Shown piece after piece: positions 1 to 13,044 of a stretch of 64,000 bases of DNA (its first letter is position 1; every line of letters begins with the position of its first letter). This DNA comes from Symbiodinium natans (Eukaryota; Sar; Dinophyceae; Suessiales; Symbiodiniaceae). The DNA is taken from the NCBI GenBank assembly GCA_905221605.1, contig CAJNDS010002507.1:106501-170500 (forward strand), read 5' to 3'. The notes under the pieces are model-generated. The model did not search any database and was not told where the DNA came from. It saw only the letters and a program-made list of their open reading frames with translations. The position numbers and the translations under genes are program-made.

Positions 1-3000
1 CGATGGGTCTGTGGATGACGACAGTCAAGGAGGAAGTGTGAAAACCCTTGGCGTGGCACATCCAGAGTGAGCCCGGTGCGAGGCGCTCAGCGTCTGCCGG
101 CGCTCATTTCCTCGGCTCTTGCTCCAAGAAGACACTCATGGTGTGGCAGATGTGGCAAAGATTGGCAAAGCAACCCAACGCAGCTCAGACTGGCACATTG
201 TTTCGGATGGCCTCGAAAATCGCACGGCGATAGTTTTCCTGAGGAAAGAAGGATGGAAAGAGCCCCGCGTGACCACACCATTCGGCCAAGTCGGCCCACG
301 CAATAAGCGACTTGCAAGTGCAAGTTGCATGAGCAAAAATTAAAAAATTGGAAAGTGGGCCTGATTAGAGGGAATGCCGGCAACTCAAGCAACATACATT
401 CTAATCATTCTATGAGTGCCTTCCTCACGTTGCTGGGTAGCACGCTTGGCGGTATTGGTCGAACCTTCGACAAAACGAAACCGCACCAGCTGCCTGCCAA
501 CACACGAATCTCTGTGTGCATGGGTAAATCGATCTTCTTAGGGATCCAAACCTCCATGGATGTGGCATCCCGTGGTCTCCTCGGGCTTGATGCCGAAAAG
601 GCCATGATGTGCCATGCCATGCTCAGGCAAGAAAGCAAGCAGGGCACAGGGGTGTACTGCTCATTACTGCTCACTCCTCAGGCTGCCCGGATTGTAGCTT
701 AGCTGAAGTGCCTCGTCGCAACGCTTCTATGCTCACACTGCTCACACTGCTCACACTGTGCCAATCTCTGCCATGTGCTCGCGACCTGGTTTCGTGGCTG
801 ACTTGTGTCTGACCTGAGCCGGGGTTGGCTGCATCATCCTGCATCCTCCTTTAGATTGACACTCCAATCGAGGTAAGCCCTCCACAAGAGAAAAGGTGTT
901 CGCTTATCCTGGAGGATGCGCTGGACCATGCTGCATGAGATGCAGAACTTCGGCTACAGTGGAAATGCAAAGCAGCGCGCAGAAACCCAAGGGCGCACCC
1001 TTGCGGACATGATAGTGGCCTTTAATCACGACATGCAGGCAGAAATCATGGAGACATGTCACAGCATGCACGGACGTTCTTGGCTATGCAAATCAAGAGC
1101 ATTATTCCACGCATGTTTGAAAGTGGAATCTCCCAGCATCTCCCAACAGCAACATCGTAGCCAAATAGTCTGAGTATGTCTGAGACATGCGCCAGACCGG
1201 CACGGCATTGCTCTTGCGCATGTTGCTCCTACACACCATAGAAGATCTAGAAGCATGCTCCTTTTCTCGTCCGCCGCGGACCATCCTGCAAGTCCACTCG
1301 CAAGCCCTTGCCCTGGCAAACGATTCTGCCTGCACGTTGCAGGGGATGATAGGGGCTGAAGTTGAAGAACTCAACCATCCAATGCTCACATTCGTATGGC
1401 TATGCATGGCCTGCCGCTCCGACACCTGTCTTGGCCCAGGCCTGTCAATGCCACGGACAGAAACATCTGCTTGTGCCATCGAGACGTCGGAACATTCGGA
1501 ATGGAGGAACTTGAAGAAGCCGCAGCCTCGAATGGAGTTCCTCCACCAGCCGTTCTGGGCGTTTCCCGAGCACTGAGGCCTGCAGACAAGCAAGCAGACT
1601 AGTCTGCAGCAGAACTGGTTCAATATTTGCAAGCATATGCACACGATGCCACCTACAGTATACCGGCATGCGTAAGGGACTCGCATTGCTGCGTGAAGGT
1701 CTCACCACAAAGCTCCCGGGAAGCCGGCACGAAGCCTGCCCGAACACAAGGCGCAGGCCAGATGTGGTCACGTGGTCATTCAATGTCATTCGATGATTCG
1801 GGGCCTTTGTACTTGCAAATCGGCGGCATTGACCGCAAGCGAGTGCTGAGGTCCTTTGCCCGGTCTTCCTCATGTGCTGAGGACATGAGCAGCGCAGAAG
1901 CTCGCAAATCGCAAGTGACAGCCAAACTTGGGTATCTTGGGCTTCTGCTGGCGATGTTGAGCATTGCTGAAGATCGCCTGTGGAAAGCACCATGGCTCGG
2001 CCGTGGTCAGGGAGCAATATTCTCTGGCTTGCCCGAGTGTTGCTCGAGTGTTGCTTTAGTGTTGCTCTAGTGTTGCTATGGTCTTTCGTTGGCTTGCATG
2101 ATCGGTGTCTCAAGCGGCAGCAAAAAACCAGCGCGCGTCTGGCCACTTCTCCTCATAGACATGGCTGCTAAGAGAAATATCCTTGACAAGACCGTCAGCA
2201 TGCTGCCCACCTTTTGCGCCGAAGGCATTGCCTGCCGCATTAACAGCATCCATAGCTGCTTCGAGCTGCATGCCCGCATGGCAGCTGCCCGGCGTGTCCC
2301 GGCAAACGTGCTGCAGGCGACAGATGCTGGGCCCATGGCTCGGGAGCTTTCTGGAATCAATCATTTTTCCTACGTTCCCACATGACAGGGAAACGATGCG
2401 GTGCAGCCACAATGCAGCCGCAACGCAGCCCTTGCCAACCTAACTCAGAAACACATATGTCAATTGGCAGACTTCTCATAACCACAAGACAGCTGTCACG
2501 TTTTCCCGTGCACTTTGTGAAACGGAATCTGAAATTTCAACTCAGATGCAATACCGAGCTGGCCTGGCAATACCGAGCACAATACTTCCAACTGCCGTCC
2601 AATATTTTCCGACCAGGAAGAGGTCTACACACCTTCGACATACACGGATCAGACACCATGTGATGATAAGCAGAGCCTCTGCGAGCTGTCATAGCCCTGA
2701 GCGTCTCGGCTTTCCTCACCTGAGGGCTCTGGGGTCCCGAGCCCGACATAAAATCCATCCCACGTTGCGCCTTCGGTGACTTGTGCTTGATGTGCTTGAG
2801 CACTTGCGGGACCTGGTTAGGTTTGAGCATGTTTGAACTCATGAGAGCATTCCGCGGCACTCCCAACACCGACCAAGTCTGTCTGAGCCCGCAACTCACT
2901 GGTACCCGGCTGCCAGCAAAGTTCGTCCTGTTTGACACATTGCCGGAAACATCGATGGCACAAACGTCCGGAGAGGTCTCGATATGCGACATTGTGCGAA

Positions 3001-6000
3001 CAGCCTGCCAAAGCTGGCGTCCATGGAGGCGCAAGCCCCAATTGAGCTTGCCAGGTTCTCCCTGCGGTCGTGGTGCTTGTGGATATTCGCTCAACAGGTG
3101 TCACAAGCTAGCACACTTCCGCACATGAGCGTGTAGACGTTCTGGAACGGAACTCGGTCACTCCAAGTGCAAAGCAAGCGTTTCCACATATCTTCATCGG
3201 GCAACCGCAGCCTTCAGCAGTTGCGATCTGTTGCTGAAAAGCAGAAATCAGAACTCTAAGTCTCCAACCGGTACCGGCCTGAGTTCGGATCAGTTGCGCA
3301 GCAAAGTTCAGCCCGACTCGATGCTACACTTAGTTCGCTGCGGATTTCCAGCAGCCGCAGGACAGCAGAATTGAGCACTTTCAGTGTGCAGTACCTGATG
3401 CGCAATCGGCACCTCCCCTCAGATCTCTCAGGTCAACTGAGCATGAAATCTTGTGGCGCACTTTTTGAATAAGTGCATGTGCCAGATGTGTAGTGGGCAA
3501 GTTCTCAGCAAGGCATCGAGCCAAGAGATACCAAGAGGCGCACATGTTCAGCCTTGCAAAGGAAGCCAAGGGCGAGGCTCATCTTGGACGAAGCAATGAG
3601 CAATAAATATCAACGTCGCCAGAATGTTTCCAACTTCTGATGCCTGCAAAAGATATAGATCTTGAATCTTCTAAAAGTCTTCTAAGCCAGCGCTGGAAGC
3701 ACCGTCAAGCCTGCATGTTCGTACACTGGCTGTACACATCCAAGAAATAAGCACTGGCATGCGCCAAGATAGTGCATATGTCCTGCATGCAACAACAAGA
3801 AGACAGCACGTGATGCCAACATCGAAGGCCGCAGTCCTCTACTCGGTAGTCGCACATATGCAAGAACCTGGAGAGCGAAGTGGAGCCAAGTGAAGCGAAG
3901 TGGGGAGAAGTCGACCCGACTTCTCATCTCATTCAAATTTCTTGGCTCCCCTCCCTTTTCCTTTGCCTTGCTTGAGCCGCACGTACCCACCCGCCACCAC
4001 ACGCACCCCAACCTCTCGTGTCCAGAAAACAGCTCGCACAAAAAGCAAGGACAATGTCCACATCCGGAGATGGATGAGGTACTTTTGAGCTCGCTTCCTC
4101 TTCCTTTTCCATACACCGCTTTCACCGAAGCGCGTCGTCGCATCGCAGGTGTAAAATCACGCCCTCACATGAAAGCCTGGCTGCTACATGGTGCAGCATG
4201 GTCTCTTGCTGTCCGGACAACACCAACAACTCGGTATTTGTGCCGTCTATGCCGTTGTTGGCCTGAATGCCAACAAAACCTTGCTCATCTTTGCCCTTCA
4301 CATGGATTTCATGAAACAGAATTTTACATTGCTGGATGTAGCTTTTGCGGTCTGGAAGCAGCAAAGCTTTCTGCGTGATTCCGCGTGCGATTCTGTTAAG
4401 ACAACCTCTGCTTGGAATCTTGTTTGGTCTAGCTTGCAACGCGAGCATCTTCAGGCCCTCTACTTGAGAAGGAAAGCTGTACTGGCTCTGTATTTTGATC
4501 GGAGCCTCTACTTCCTTAAATTACACCCGATACTAGGCAAACCTCTCTTCCCCACATATGTATAAAGTTTTTGCTTACTTATGCTTATATTTATGTATTT
4601 CCAATTACGTTATATTTATAGTTTTAGATATATACACACATATACTTAGATGTATATCTATATTGCTATTTGTTATCATACTACTTACACTCAGGTTTAC
4701 ATGTGTGTATATATGTATATTTCAGAACTATATATTTTATGTACTTGCGTACTACACCGAAAAGCCTGTGTTGTTGCAAGGAGAATCGGTCCGGTACAGG
4801 TACAGGGATGACGTCCTTGTTAACATGGCCAGCAAGACTATAAGATGCACTTTAAGACGCCGATCAAGGACCGCACGCTTTGCCATTTTGAGAAGACAAA
4901 GGTGCAGGACAGCAGTTGGAACATGACTGCGCCTTGCCTGAGAACTCTCAAAAGGAGCTTCCCAGCCTCAGGCAGATTCTTCCACAAACGGCTCTCAGAT
5001 GCCTTCATGCCTTCTCATGTGATCCCTTTGAGTGCTGGGCAGCTGGAACAATCGACGTCAGCGGCGTTAGCTCCAAAAAACACGAGACTAAGGGGATGTC
5101 CTGCCGATTCACCACACAAAGCCAACAAAACGCTTCAAAAAAAGCCCTAGTCACTAGTGCCACCAACGTCAGTTTCACAAGGTTTCACGCACTCAGCAAC
5201 CCTGACCGATCCTTGCCGCGTCCGTTCTGTTTTCCGCTCTTGGTTCCGGGGAGTTTGCTTCCCTTCCTGATTTAGGGAAAGCTGACTCTGTCCCAAACAG
5301 ATCCATGCTGCAACAACAGGCAGCAACGTCAACATCGTCGTATTTGCAGTTCAACTCCCCAAGCCCCAAAGTAGTTGCCCTCAATCTTCCTGAGCTTGCG
5401 CGGCTTGGTTAATGCCCTTCATCCCCCTCTGAATGCGACGCCGGTGCAACCTGCGGAAATCCACCATCCTGAGCCACGCGTGCCTTCAACAACATACGCA
5501 TCATTCGGGGACACTCATGTATATATGTATATATATATATATATATATGTATATATGTGTATGTATAATGATGACTATTTATGCATGTATGTATGAATCA
5601 CGCACATACACACTTTGTTCTTCATTTTAATAGGGGTAGGGCTGGGGGTCGCCGTATTACGTGCGTGTATAAATATGTGTATATACGAGTCTCGTAATCG
5701 CATAAGAATGCACCGAATTCCAAATCCCGTATCCATTTTATTCAAACAAGTATTATTAATTTCATGTTTTTTTTTATACTTTTAATTTGGATTCAAAGTC
5801 ACATAATTTACAGGAAAGTTGTACAATTTATCGGTCAATACTGGAAATACATACATGAGCTGTTGTCATACATGCGATGTTGTGGCGAGTTGTTGATGTC
5901 AGGGTGTGGGCAGGAGGGGTCCAAATTCAACATACAGTGCGGGAGTTTACAGATCAGCCGACATGCAGCCTGGAAAAGCCTTGTCCAACCAGGCATCAGC

Positions 6001-7434
6001 AAAACGACGTAACAACAAGCCTTCAAAAGTATGTGCCTGGCTTCACAATTCTTCAGCATGATTCAGTAGCAGATTCGCTTTGCCATGACGGGCGAGTTGA
6101 AAAGGGAAAAGGAAGTGGCTGCATGACCAGGAACCACATGGAAGCAAGCAGCCCCAGAAACCAGACACAGCAAGAGACAAAAGTTGTCCTCCGCACAGTA
6201 CGCGTAGGAGCGCAAGGGCCATAAATCCTGCCTAGGCACGCCACCCGCTTTTCACAGATGAGAAGAACACCGCGCAACCCAACCGCTGAAGAGATCTGAG
6301 CGCCAAACCGAAATGCCACATTCTCCCACGTCACAGCCTGATGTCAGTCACAGCTCCAGATCAGAATGCAGAGTCGCATAACGCAGCGAGATAATTTGAA
6401 GAATCTCTCTGGCGCCATGCTTCAGGAATGTCAGCCGCAAGTTGGGGAAATCAAGACGGGCACCATGCCTCCACCCCCTCCAAAGTCGTAGAGGTATGAC
6501 CAGCTGAGGAGCTCACTACAGCTGTGCCTCGCCAAGCTTCGAGTTATTCATGACCATGGAAACCACCCTGAACGATTGGCGTTCCGACTCAGAACTCGAC
6601 TGGCTGTGTCAGCACGAGGCCTAATCGGAATTCGTCCCCAAAGCTGGAACTCGTTCCCAAAGCTTGAAGTTTCGCTACGCAAGAAACGCCGGTCTTGGGG
6701 GAATGCTTGTGGTCTTCTCCTGCTCTGGCAGCTTCTTCCCCTCACACATGATTACAAAAGAAGTAAAATCGCTCCAAGTATACATATGCTTGCTCAGAGA
6801 CATCCTTGTGAATCCTCAGGCCCTGGCACCTTGCTCCATCCTGGCACGTCTCGTTTGTAGCTCATGTGATGGCGCGTAATACAGTAGTTTGTCTGCGTCT
6901 TCTTGTTTCTGCTGTGTCCAAGACTACTCTAAGAGTTCTAAATTTTCCAGACCCTAGGGTGGTGCCAGAACAGATCTCGGATAGATAAAACAAGCCTAAG
7001 AATGATAACAAAACCCAGAGAGAAGGGGCACTGAACAGAACACAACAAAGTTTCTTGGGTAATTCGAAACAGAGAAGAAGACAGCAAGGAGGAGCAACGC
7101 ATGGGTTGACAGAATCACACCCCCGTGTTGGGAAATGCAATGAGAATGCGATACCTCGCTACCCCACTTGTGCTCTGCCACCCTGGGCACGGTCATCGTG
7201 TGAGCAAGGTTTCGATTCAACCGCGAGACCTACCAGCCGTACCTGACCTGACATCGCAATTGACCTCGGCACAGGATCCTCCCTCCCACTTACGCCTCTC
7301 AGCATTCTTCTTTTTCATTTCACTTGCCCAAGCCAGAACGCACAGCATCGCTTAAACCCGGAGCTTTGTCCGTTTCCAAGCGTGCTGTACCCAGAGTCCC
7401 AATCACACGTAATGCCAACGAACGGCCCTTGCAC
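1..7434. other. No recognisable gene (intergenic or intronic DNA)
   Basis: No frame on either strand gives a recognisable domain, and the open stretches are short and overlap on both strands. Positions 4556-4760 and 5515-5830 are AT-rich, with a (TA)n/(TG)n run at 5518-5570. Unidentified exons could be hidden here because dinoflagellate exons are short. A minus-strand stretch at 2110-2280 has a helix-prone, alanine-rich reading but no family that I recognise. Confidence 0.5.
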
Positions 7435-7562
7435 TCAAACGATCGTACAGCACTCATCTGCTTGGGAAATGTGCTTGCTCACATCTGACTGGCCGTGTAG
7501 CCTGAGCCATCTGACAGCTGCAAAAGCCCATGTGCCATATTGGGATAAATGAGGCAAGTCAC

Positions 7563-10293
7563 CCCTGCAAGAACACGGCCTGCTGCAATGTTGTGATTGT
7601 CCCAGGACGGCACATACGCAACCATGGCAATAAAATCCTTGGCATCGCAGTCCCACTCTTGAAACGACTGCGGGTACTCCGGTGGGTACTCGCCCGGCGA
7701 CATGCAGCTGCACCATGCCGCACGTCGTCATGTACATCAGCCGCTTTGCTTGGAAGTATCTTGAAGGTAGTTTGAAGGTGACAACAGAGCTTGACCAGAA
7801 CATGCTGGAAAATCTGTACGAGTAGTGCAGACATGGGGCTCACCTGGGACATCAAACCTGTGAATGGCGAGAACAGCTGCACAAACACCAGAGCGCCCAA
7901 AGCCCGCCTGAGTTCCACAGGTGCAATGGCATGGCTTGTAGATGTCTGGACTAGCCATAGCCTCTTTGCGTTGTCCCTTCTGTTCGCCAGTTTGATGCCT
8001 GCTGAGGCCCGCCTTGCAGTGAAAAGCTATGGCATCCTCATGGCCAGCACAGCCATGGATGACTTTCTTCAACACATCCTGGCACGGCCACCGCTCTACA
8101 AGCTCAGGCAGACATGTGAAGCACACGTAAACGCTCAGAACCGCTCAGGATCCCACCTTGGGAGGTACACCTCCCTGAGTGTCATCATAAGCTCCTTGTA
8201 TATGGGTCATCCCCTGTTCCACGAAGAGACTCGGGTCGTAGCTCTTACTGAGACCTGCACCAGGTCACCAGCATGGTCTATTCAGTGAGGCTGTAGCCTT
8301 TCTGGTCAGGCCCGCTTTGCCTGATTCTCTGTCCTTGTTCAAGCGCACCAACGTTTTGACATTGTTGGACTCAAACCAGGAGAAGAAGTTGGGCGAATCT
8401 GGAGGGATGAGATGACTCGCTGTTTTGGGGTCTGGATCAAGCGCTGTGGTCACCTCAGAAGGTCTTTTGACGCATGCACCCAGAAGACTACCCACCATGC
8501 TGACAGTCTACATTGAGTCTACATGTTGACTTCACGAGCTGCCTGATGCAACTTAAACCTAAGGGAACCACTGGATCAGCAAGAAGGAGGATCTGTCCGG
8601 GAATGACCCAAGCAGCGTCCCACTCGTCACATAAATCCCTGAAAGCCTCGGCTGAGCTGGCCTACCAGCTGGACGCGGTGAAAATAGGTGGGAAGATCCA
8701 TAAACAGTGGCGAATAGAACAATGGCCGAGACAAGCAGCTTGTGCATTGAACTGCTCAACCTCCAACCACTTCTGCCTTCAGTGATTCGAACATGATGCT
8801 GCCCTGAACATGCCTACGTGATTTGCGGCGGGCCTGATTGCCAAGTCCAAAGCCGCCAGGCATTTCTGCAGTGATAGGTGTCGAGGCGGCGCTGGCTTGT
8901 GCAACGGGGCCCACGAATGCTGCCTCACCCGCCATACAGGGACTGGCGAAAGTCATGGTCTTAGCACAGTCACGGCTGTACTCCCCATGTCCACAACATT
9001 GCAGAAGTCATGGCAAAGTCATTGCTTTGGGTGTCTTTGCCATTGTTCCCTAACAAAATGGTCTTTCGCTCCACCCTTTCGGGAGCCGAGATGGCATGGT
9101 TGGAAGTTGGAAGTTGGAAGGAAATCATGGCTTTGGTGTGTTTTGGGCTGGAGGCAACTGTCCCAACCCCCCGAAAATCGCTCAATGTAATTCACCGATG
9201 GTCTGATCTAAAATCTAGCGACGCTGCCTTTGATGTTCATGCTTCAGTTGTAAGGAACAGGTTTGTTGGAACAATTCCTGTGGGAAAGGGTTAAAGCCGA
9301 GCCAAAAGGACTTCATGTGCGGGCTTTGAAGCATTGCAAATCCTATCGGGACTTTTCTGGGCCTAGCTGAAATCCATACGTGCCGTGTTCTCGACGCAAC
9401 CTCTGTGTGGTGCCTTTGGCAGGCAAGTGGGTGCTCCAACCGGCCAATGCACTTGTCGCATCCGGTCATTGACATCATTCGGGCATGGATACTCTGGTCA
9501 GCGCATGCGTCGGTAGCTCTTATCAGTTATCATAACGTGCTGTCCAGTCTAGGATTCTAGAGAATCCTCATTGGAAACACCATGTGGGTAAACAAACCCA
9601 TCCCTGCGAAACCCTTTCGCCTCCCTTTTTCTGCGTGATTTAAGCATTCCTGTGGTATGCCGGCTTCTGTGTGCCATTTGCTGTCTGCGGCCTTGTCAAG
9701 AAGGGGCCTGTTGGAAACACATTGTTCCATGACGTTCCACGTGAGCCACGCATTAAGCTAGATCCAGCTAGACACCAATCTCCCGCACACCAAACTCCCG
9801 CACGACAAGCCACGACTCCCATGAAAACAATGAAAACCATTGCTGCTTGAGGCTTTTTGAGCCTTGTTGCAGCCAAACTGCCGAAATCCGATTTCCTGCC
9901 CAGTCCAAGCAGACAGGGCCGTATCCAGTGTGGCACCTCTCCTCGATTCGATGAAGTCAGCCCCAATGCCACTGTTGCGGGCATGATGCATGTCGCGACA
10001 TCTTCACTGAATAATCACGGAATCTGAAACAAGCGTCATGAGCAGAGGATATGCGGAGGTGCAAAGGGCAGAGAAAGCCCTGTGCGAGGCAAAGTCCGCG
10101 CCAGCAGGGCAAACCACCAATACTTTCCTTCCGGCCTGAGAGATCTGAAACTCTGCACAGGGCAACAGAAGGCTGAACCGGCTGAACTTTGCAGAGCTGG
10201 CAGCATGCCTGCAATTTCTGATGGAGAAGACGACAGGATTCTACAATTTGATCGAGAGATGGCGGCCCATCATCATGATAGTAGCCTTTGTAA
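7563..10293 (-). CDS. CDC14-type dual-specificity protein phosphatase (multi-exon, partial model)
   Basis: Predicted phosphatase that removes phosphate from CDK-phosphorylated substrates at mitotic exit. Exons read on the minus strand: 10293-10209 (N-terminal domain, ...GYYHDDGPPSLDQIVESC...), about 8445-8334 (...NNVKTLVRLNK), 8243-8157 (SYDPSLFVEQGMTHIQ...), 8102-8013 (LVERWPCQDVLKKV...FHCK), 7907-7858 (AGFGRSGVCAAV...) and 7655-7563 (...WLRMCRPGTITTLQQ). Spliced, the P-loop is HCKAGFGRSG, a perfect H-C-x5-R signature. The distance from GRSG to RMCRPG (32 residues) equals that of animal CDC14, and RMCRPGTITTLQQ matches the CDC14 block RICRPGS-IGPQQ. Donors are GC, GA and GT; acceptors are AG. 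One or more exons between 10209 and 8445, the exact start and the C-terminus are not resolved. It lies in the same orientation as the upstream CDK-like gene. CDC14 is preferred over PTEN or other DUSPs because both the N-terminal and the catalytic blocks match. Confidence 0.8.
7908..8012 (-). other. 105-bp GC-AG intron flanked by an 8-bp direct repeat, in the CDC14-like gene
   Basis: The sequence AGGCGGGC occurs at both the donor and the acceptor side, so the splice point can slide without changing the mRNA. Removing 8012-7908 restores the HCKAGFGRSG active-site loop. The donor is GC and the acceptor AG followed by G. A repeat across both junctions is what an intron-generating transposon (introner) that duplicates its target would leave, and it is a known feature of dinoflagellate introns. 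Confidence 0.75.
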
Positions 10294-10604
10294 CTTGCAA
10301 AGCAGGTCTGCGCCTTCAATACACATGGCAAGGTGCACGCGTCGCAAACGCGACCACGAAACCAGGCATCGTCTCGAATCAGCCAAGCGTCCATCAACGA
10401 CATAGTGTGGGACTTGGTAAGCCCCCTTGCGCACACACGTTTCATTGAGGAAGCACACCACATCAACTTCGCCAGATTCGTCTGTGACCTGAAAACCGAA
10501 CCACAGACCACAGATCTACGGACAAGTTCTGATCCACTCTGTGTCTTCCAAAAAAAATTATGGATCAATGTAGGCAAAGCGGTATGTATGCAAAGAAAGT
10601 GAGT

Positions 10605-10788
10605 AGAGAGAGAGAGAGAGAAAAAAAAAAAAAAAAAAGGAGGGAAAAAACAAAAAGATAAAGGGAACAAGAGAGAGAAAGCCAGAGAGAGAGAGAGAGA
10701 GAGAGAGAGCGCGAGAGTGAGAGCGAGAGCGAGAGCGGGAGCGGGAGCGGGAGCGGGAGCGGGACGGGAGCGAAGACAAGAGAGAGGA

Positions 10789-10825
<37 letters not shown>

Positions 10826-10945
10826 GGGGAGGGGAAGGGGGGGAGAGGGGGAGAGGGGGGAAAGGGGGAGAGGGGGAGAGTGGGGAGAGTGGGGAGGGGG
10901 GGAGAGGGGGGAGAGGGGGAGAGGAGGGAGGAGGGTATTGCTGCT
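10605..10945. repeat. Purine-rich low-complexity tract: (GA)n, A-run and G-rich blocks
   Basis: Poly(GA), a run of A, GGGAGC repeats and GGGGGAGA blocks follow each other. Every frame stays open by composition alone, giving serine/leucine/proline or arginine/glycine repeats. It lies just upstream of the first resolved CDC14-like exon. I read it as intergenic or intronic simple sequence. Confidence 0.9.
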
Positions 10946-11039
10946 TCCCCGCCTTCGGTTTCCATGTGCCATTGTCGTACACGCAGGAGGCGTCATCCAC
11001 CCAACGCAGATCGTCTCCCAGTACGTTCACAGTCGGCAT

Positions 11040-13040
11040 GGGTCACCAGCGAAGCTAGCAACTAGTGCGTTCGGCGGGGTTGAACAAAGACACGTGGGCA
11101 AGCTTGGAGAAACTGACGTGCCTTCATGACGCGAGCTATGTCATGTGAAAATGTGCGGAGCGACTGGTTCAACTTTGTTCATCCAAACCCCCAAGCCAAA
11201 TATCAGGGCACTATCAGGGCCGCACAGCACACATGAGCAACAGCCATGAGCAAACAGTCGTGAGCAAACAGTCGTGAGCACCTCCTGGCGTGGAGCAGGG
11301 AAAGGCACGGCTCTGCTGGGGGCTGCCTTACTGCCAAGCTCAAGGAATTGTTGCCATCTCACTTCGGGACCGTCGACAGGACACTGTCTTGCCCAAAACG
11401 GCGGAGGCGAGGCCTGGTCAAACTTAACCTAGCAAGGAATATGGCGCAAAGCGCCAGGCTGCAGATGCAAAGTTGCAAAAGCAAGAAAGAAAACACAAAA
11501 CAGCGAACAGCGGTTACACAAAAGCGACCTGCTTCGAAGTGTGGCAACATGGTGGTCCAAAACCGCCAGCCCACTGCTGATTCTAACCCTGAGAAAGTCT
11601 AGCTGACCAGCACAGCAAGAGAGAGAGAGAGAGAGAGAGAGGGACAAAGACGCCCTCTAAGACGCTGGCATTCATGACTTGTCTTCCCAGCCAGCTCTTT
11701 GCAGCTCATGGCTCAGGCCCGTGGCTACAGTGTAGTTAGTAAAGTTTGGGTTTCGTTTGGGTTTCATGCGTGGGCGAGTCACGTTTTGAACCCAGAAGCT
11801 GATGCCATGGTACATATTTCACACTGGCTGAACCAGCACACGGATGCTGCGGGAAGCGGCATGTGCAAAGGAAAAGGGCTCTCCGATGCAACACAGCCAA
11901 GCCACAGCCCCAAAACAAACAGCGTTTTGTATGTTTTGTCCCTTCAGCCTCTGTCAGCTTTGATATGTCTTCAACTGGTTTTGAAGGGGCACATCTGCGC
12001 CCCTCGGTGTTGGACTCCTGGAACGATCTGGAACGTGAGATACGTGGAGGTGGGTCTTGGGTCTCGACCTTGTGAAGCCACCAGGTCCTTGAATGTTGGC
12101 AGCATTTCTGGTTCCTGAGGCTGGGGCACCTGCAGAGACGAACAACAACAGATACATTAGAATGAGAGCACAGCCAAGTGCTGAGCAAAATCCTGGCAAA
12201 ACCATGCCTCTACAAAGTACGCATGTTGCTGCGCAACTTCGGCTGACGATCGCCTGCAATGACTGCTGACATGCAGGAGCAAGCGCGACGCTACAGCAGA
12301 CAAAGCCTGTCATGCCTGTCTGGGCACAGCTGCAAGAGGGATTGCAGCAAGTCCAGGCCCAACGTGGAGAGACTTCCATCTAGCGACTCCCATCCTGGCG
12401 GAAAGGGCTGAAATCATGAATCTGAAGATGTGGCGCGGACCATGTCATAAGCCCAACACAACTCCTTGCGACAGATCAACACATCTCTTTCAATGCCAGT
12501 CCAAAGCTAGTTTTACCGACAAAGTTGCGGGATCTGATCATTTGCGTTTGATTCCCAAATGGTTCCTATTGGCTCTCTGCAATTTGCTGGGTGCGGATTG
12601 TAGAGCACCTTCTGGCGGCCTCGCCTTACCACACCATACGAAAGGAGATAAATGGAGTCCTTACACCCTTGGATATGGGATTACCGACACAAGCCATGCA
12701 CCCATTTGTTGAGCTCAAGGGGTGCATTTTCGACATCATGTATCTGCAAATAAAGTGTATCAAAAGGCCTGCAGACCTGCGGCACCTCAACAAAGTGGGC
12801 TGCTCACCGTACATATGCCACTGCCAAATAATCACCTCACCTCCCCAGCTTTGACTTTCTGTGTCTTGAGGGGCTGGTTTTTGTTGGCCAAGCCTGTGGG
12901 TTGTATTATCATGTATTTTCTGAAAGTTGCCATTGGATCGGGGGAGGTGAAAAAGACAAGCGACCATTCGAAGCTGCGCCGCTGAACGCTCTCTCTTGCT
13001 CTCTTACCATTTCTCCTTCTCCGGCCCATTCTGGGCTGCT
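11040..13040. other. No recognisable gene; region between the two kinase/phosphatase genes
   Basis: Nothing firm is seen. The missing 3' exons of the CDK-like gene may lie here; a minus-strand reading near 12975-12930 (FFTSPDPMATF) could be its C-terminal exon, but the splice sites do not settle it. A minus-strand stretch just left of the window's purine tract edge (11039-10945, ...GDDLRWVDDASCVYDNG...) looks protein-like without a recognised family. A (GA)n run sits at 11620-11641. Confidence 0.4.
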
Positions 13041-13044
13041 ACAC

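Noticed and set aside
9790-9880. Additional CDC14 exon (TRLKKPQAAMVFIVFMGVV)
   Set aside because: The hydrophobic pattern fits the N-terminal domain, but the reading phase does not join the 10209 exon with any AG acceptor that I could find.
9957-11039. 360-codon minus-strand frame
   Set aside because: Mostly purine-tract low complexity (Pro/Ser/Leu repeats). Only the short real CDC14-like exon at 10293-10209 overlaps it by position.
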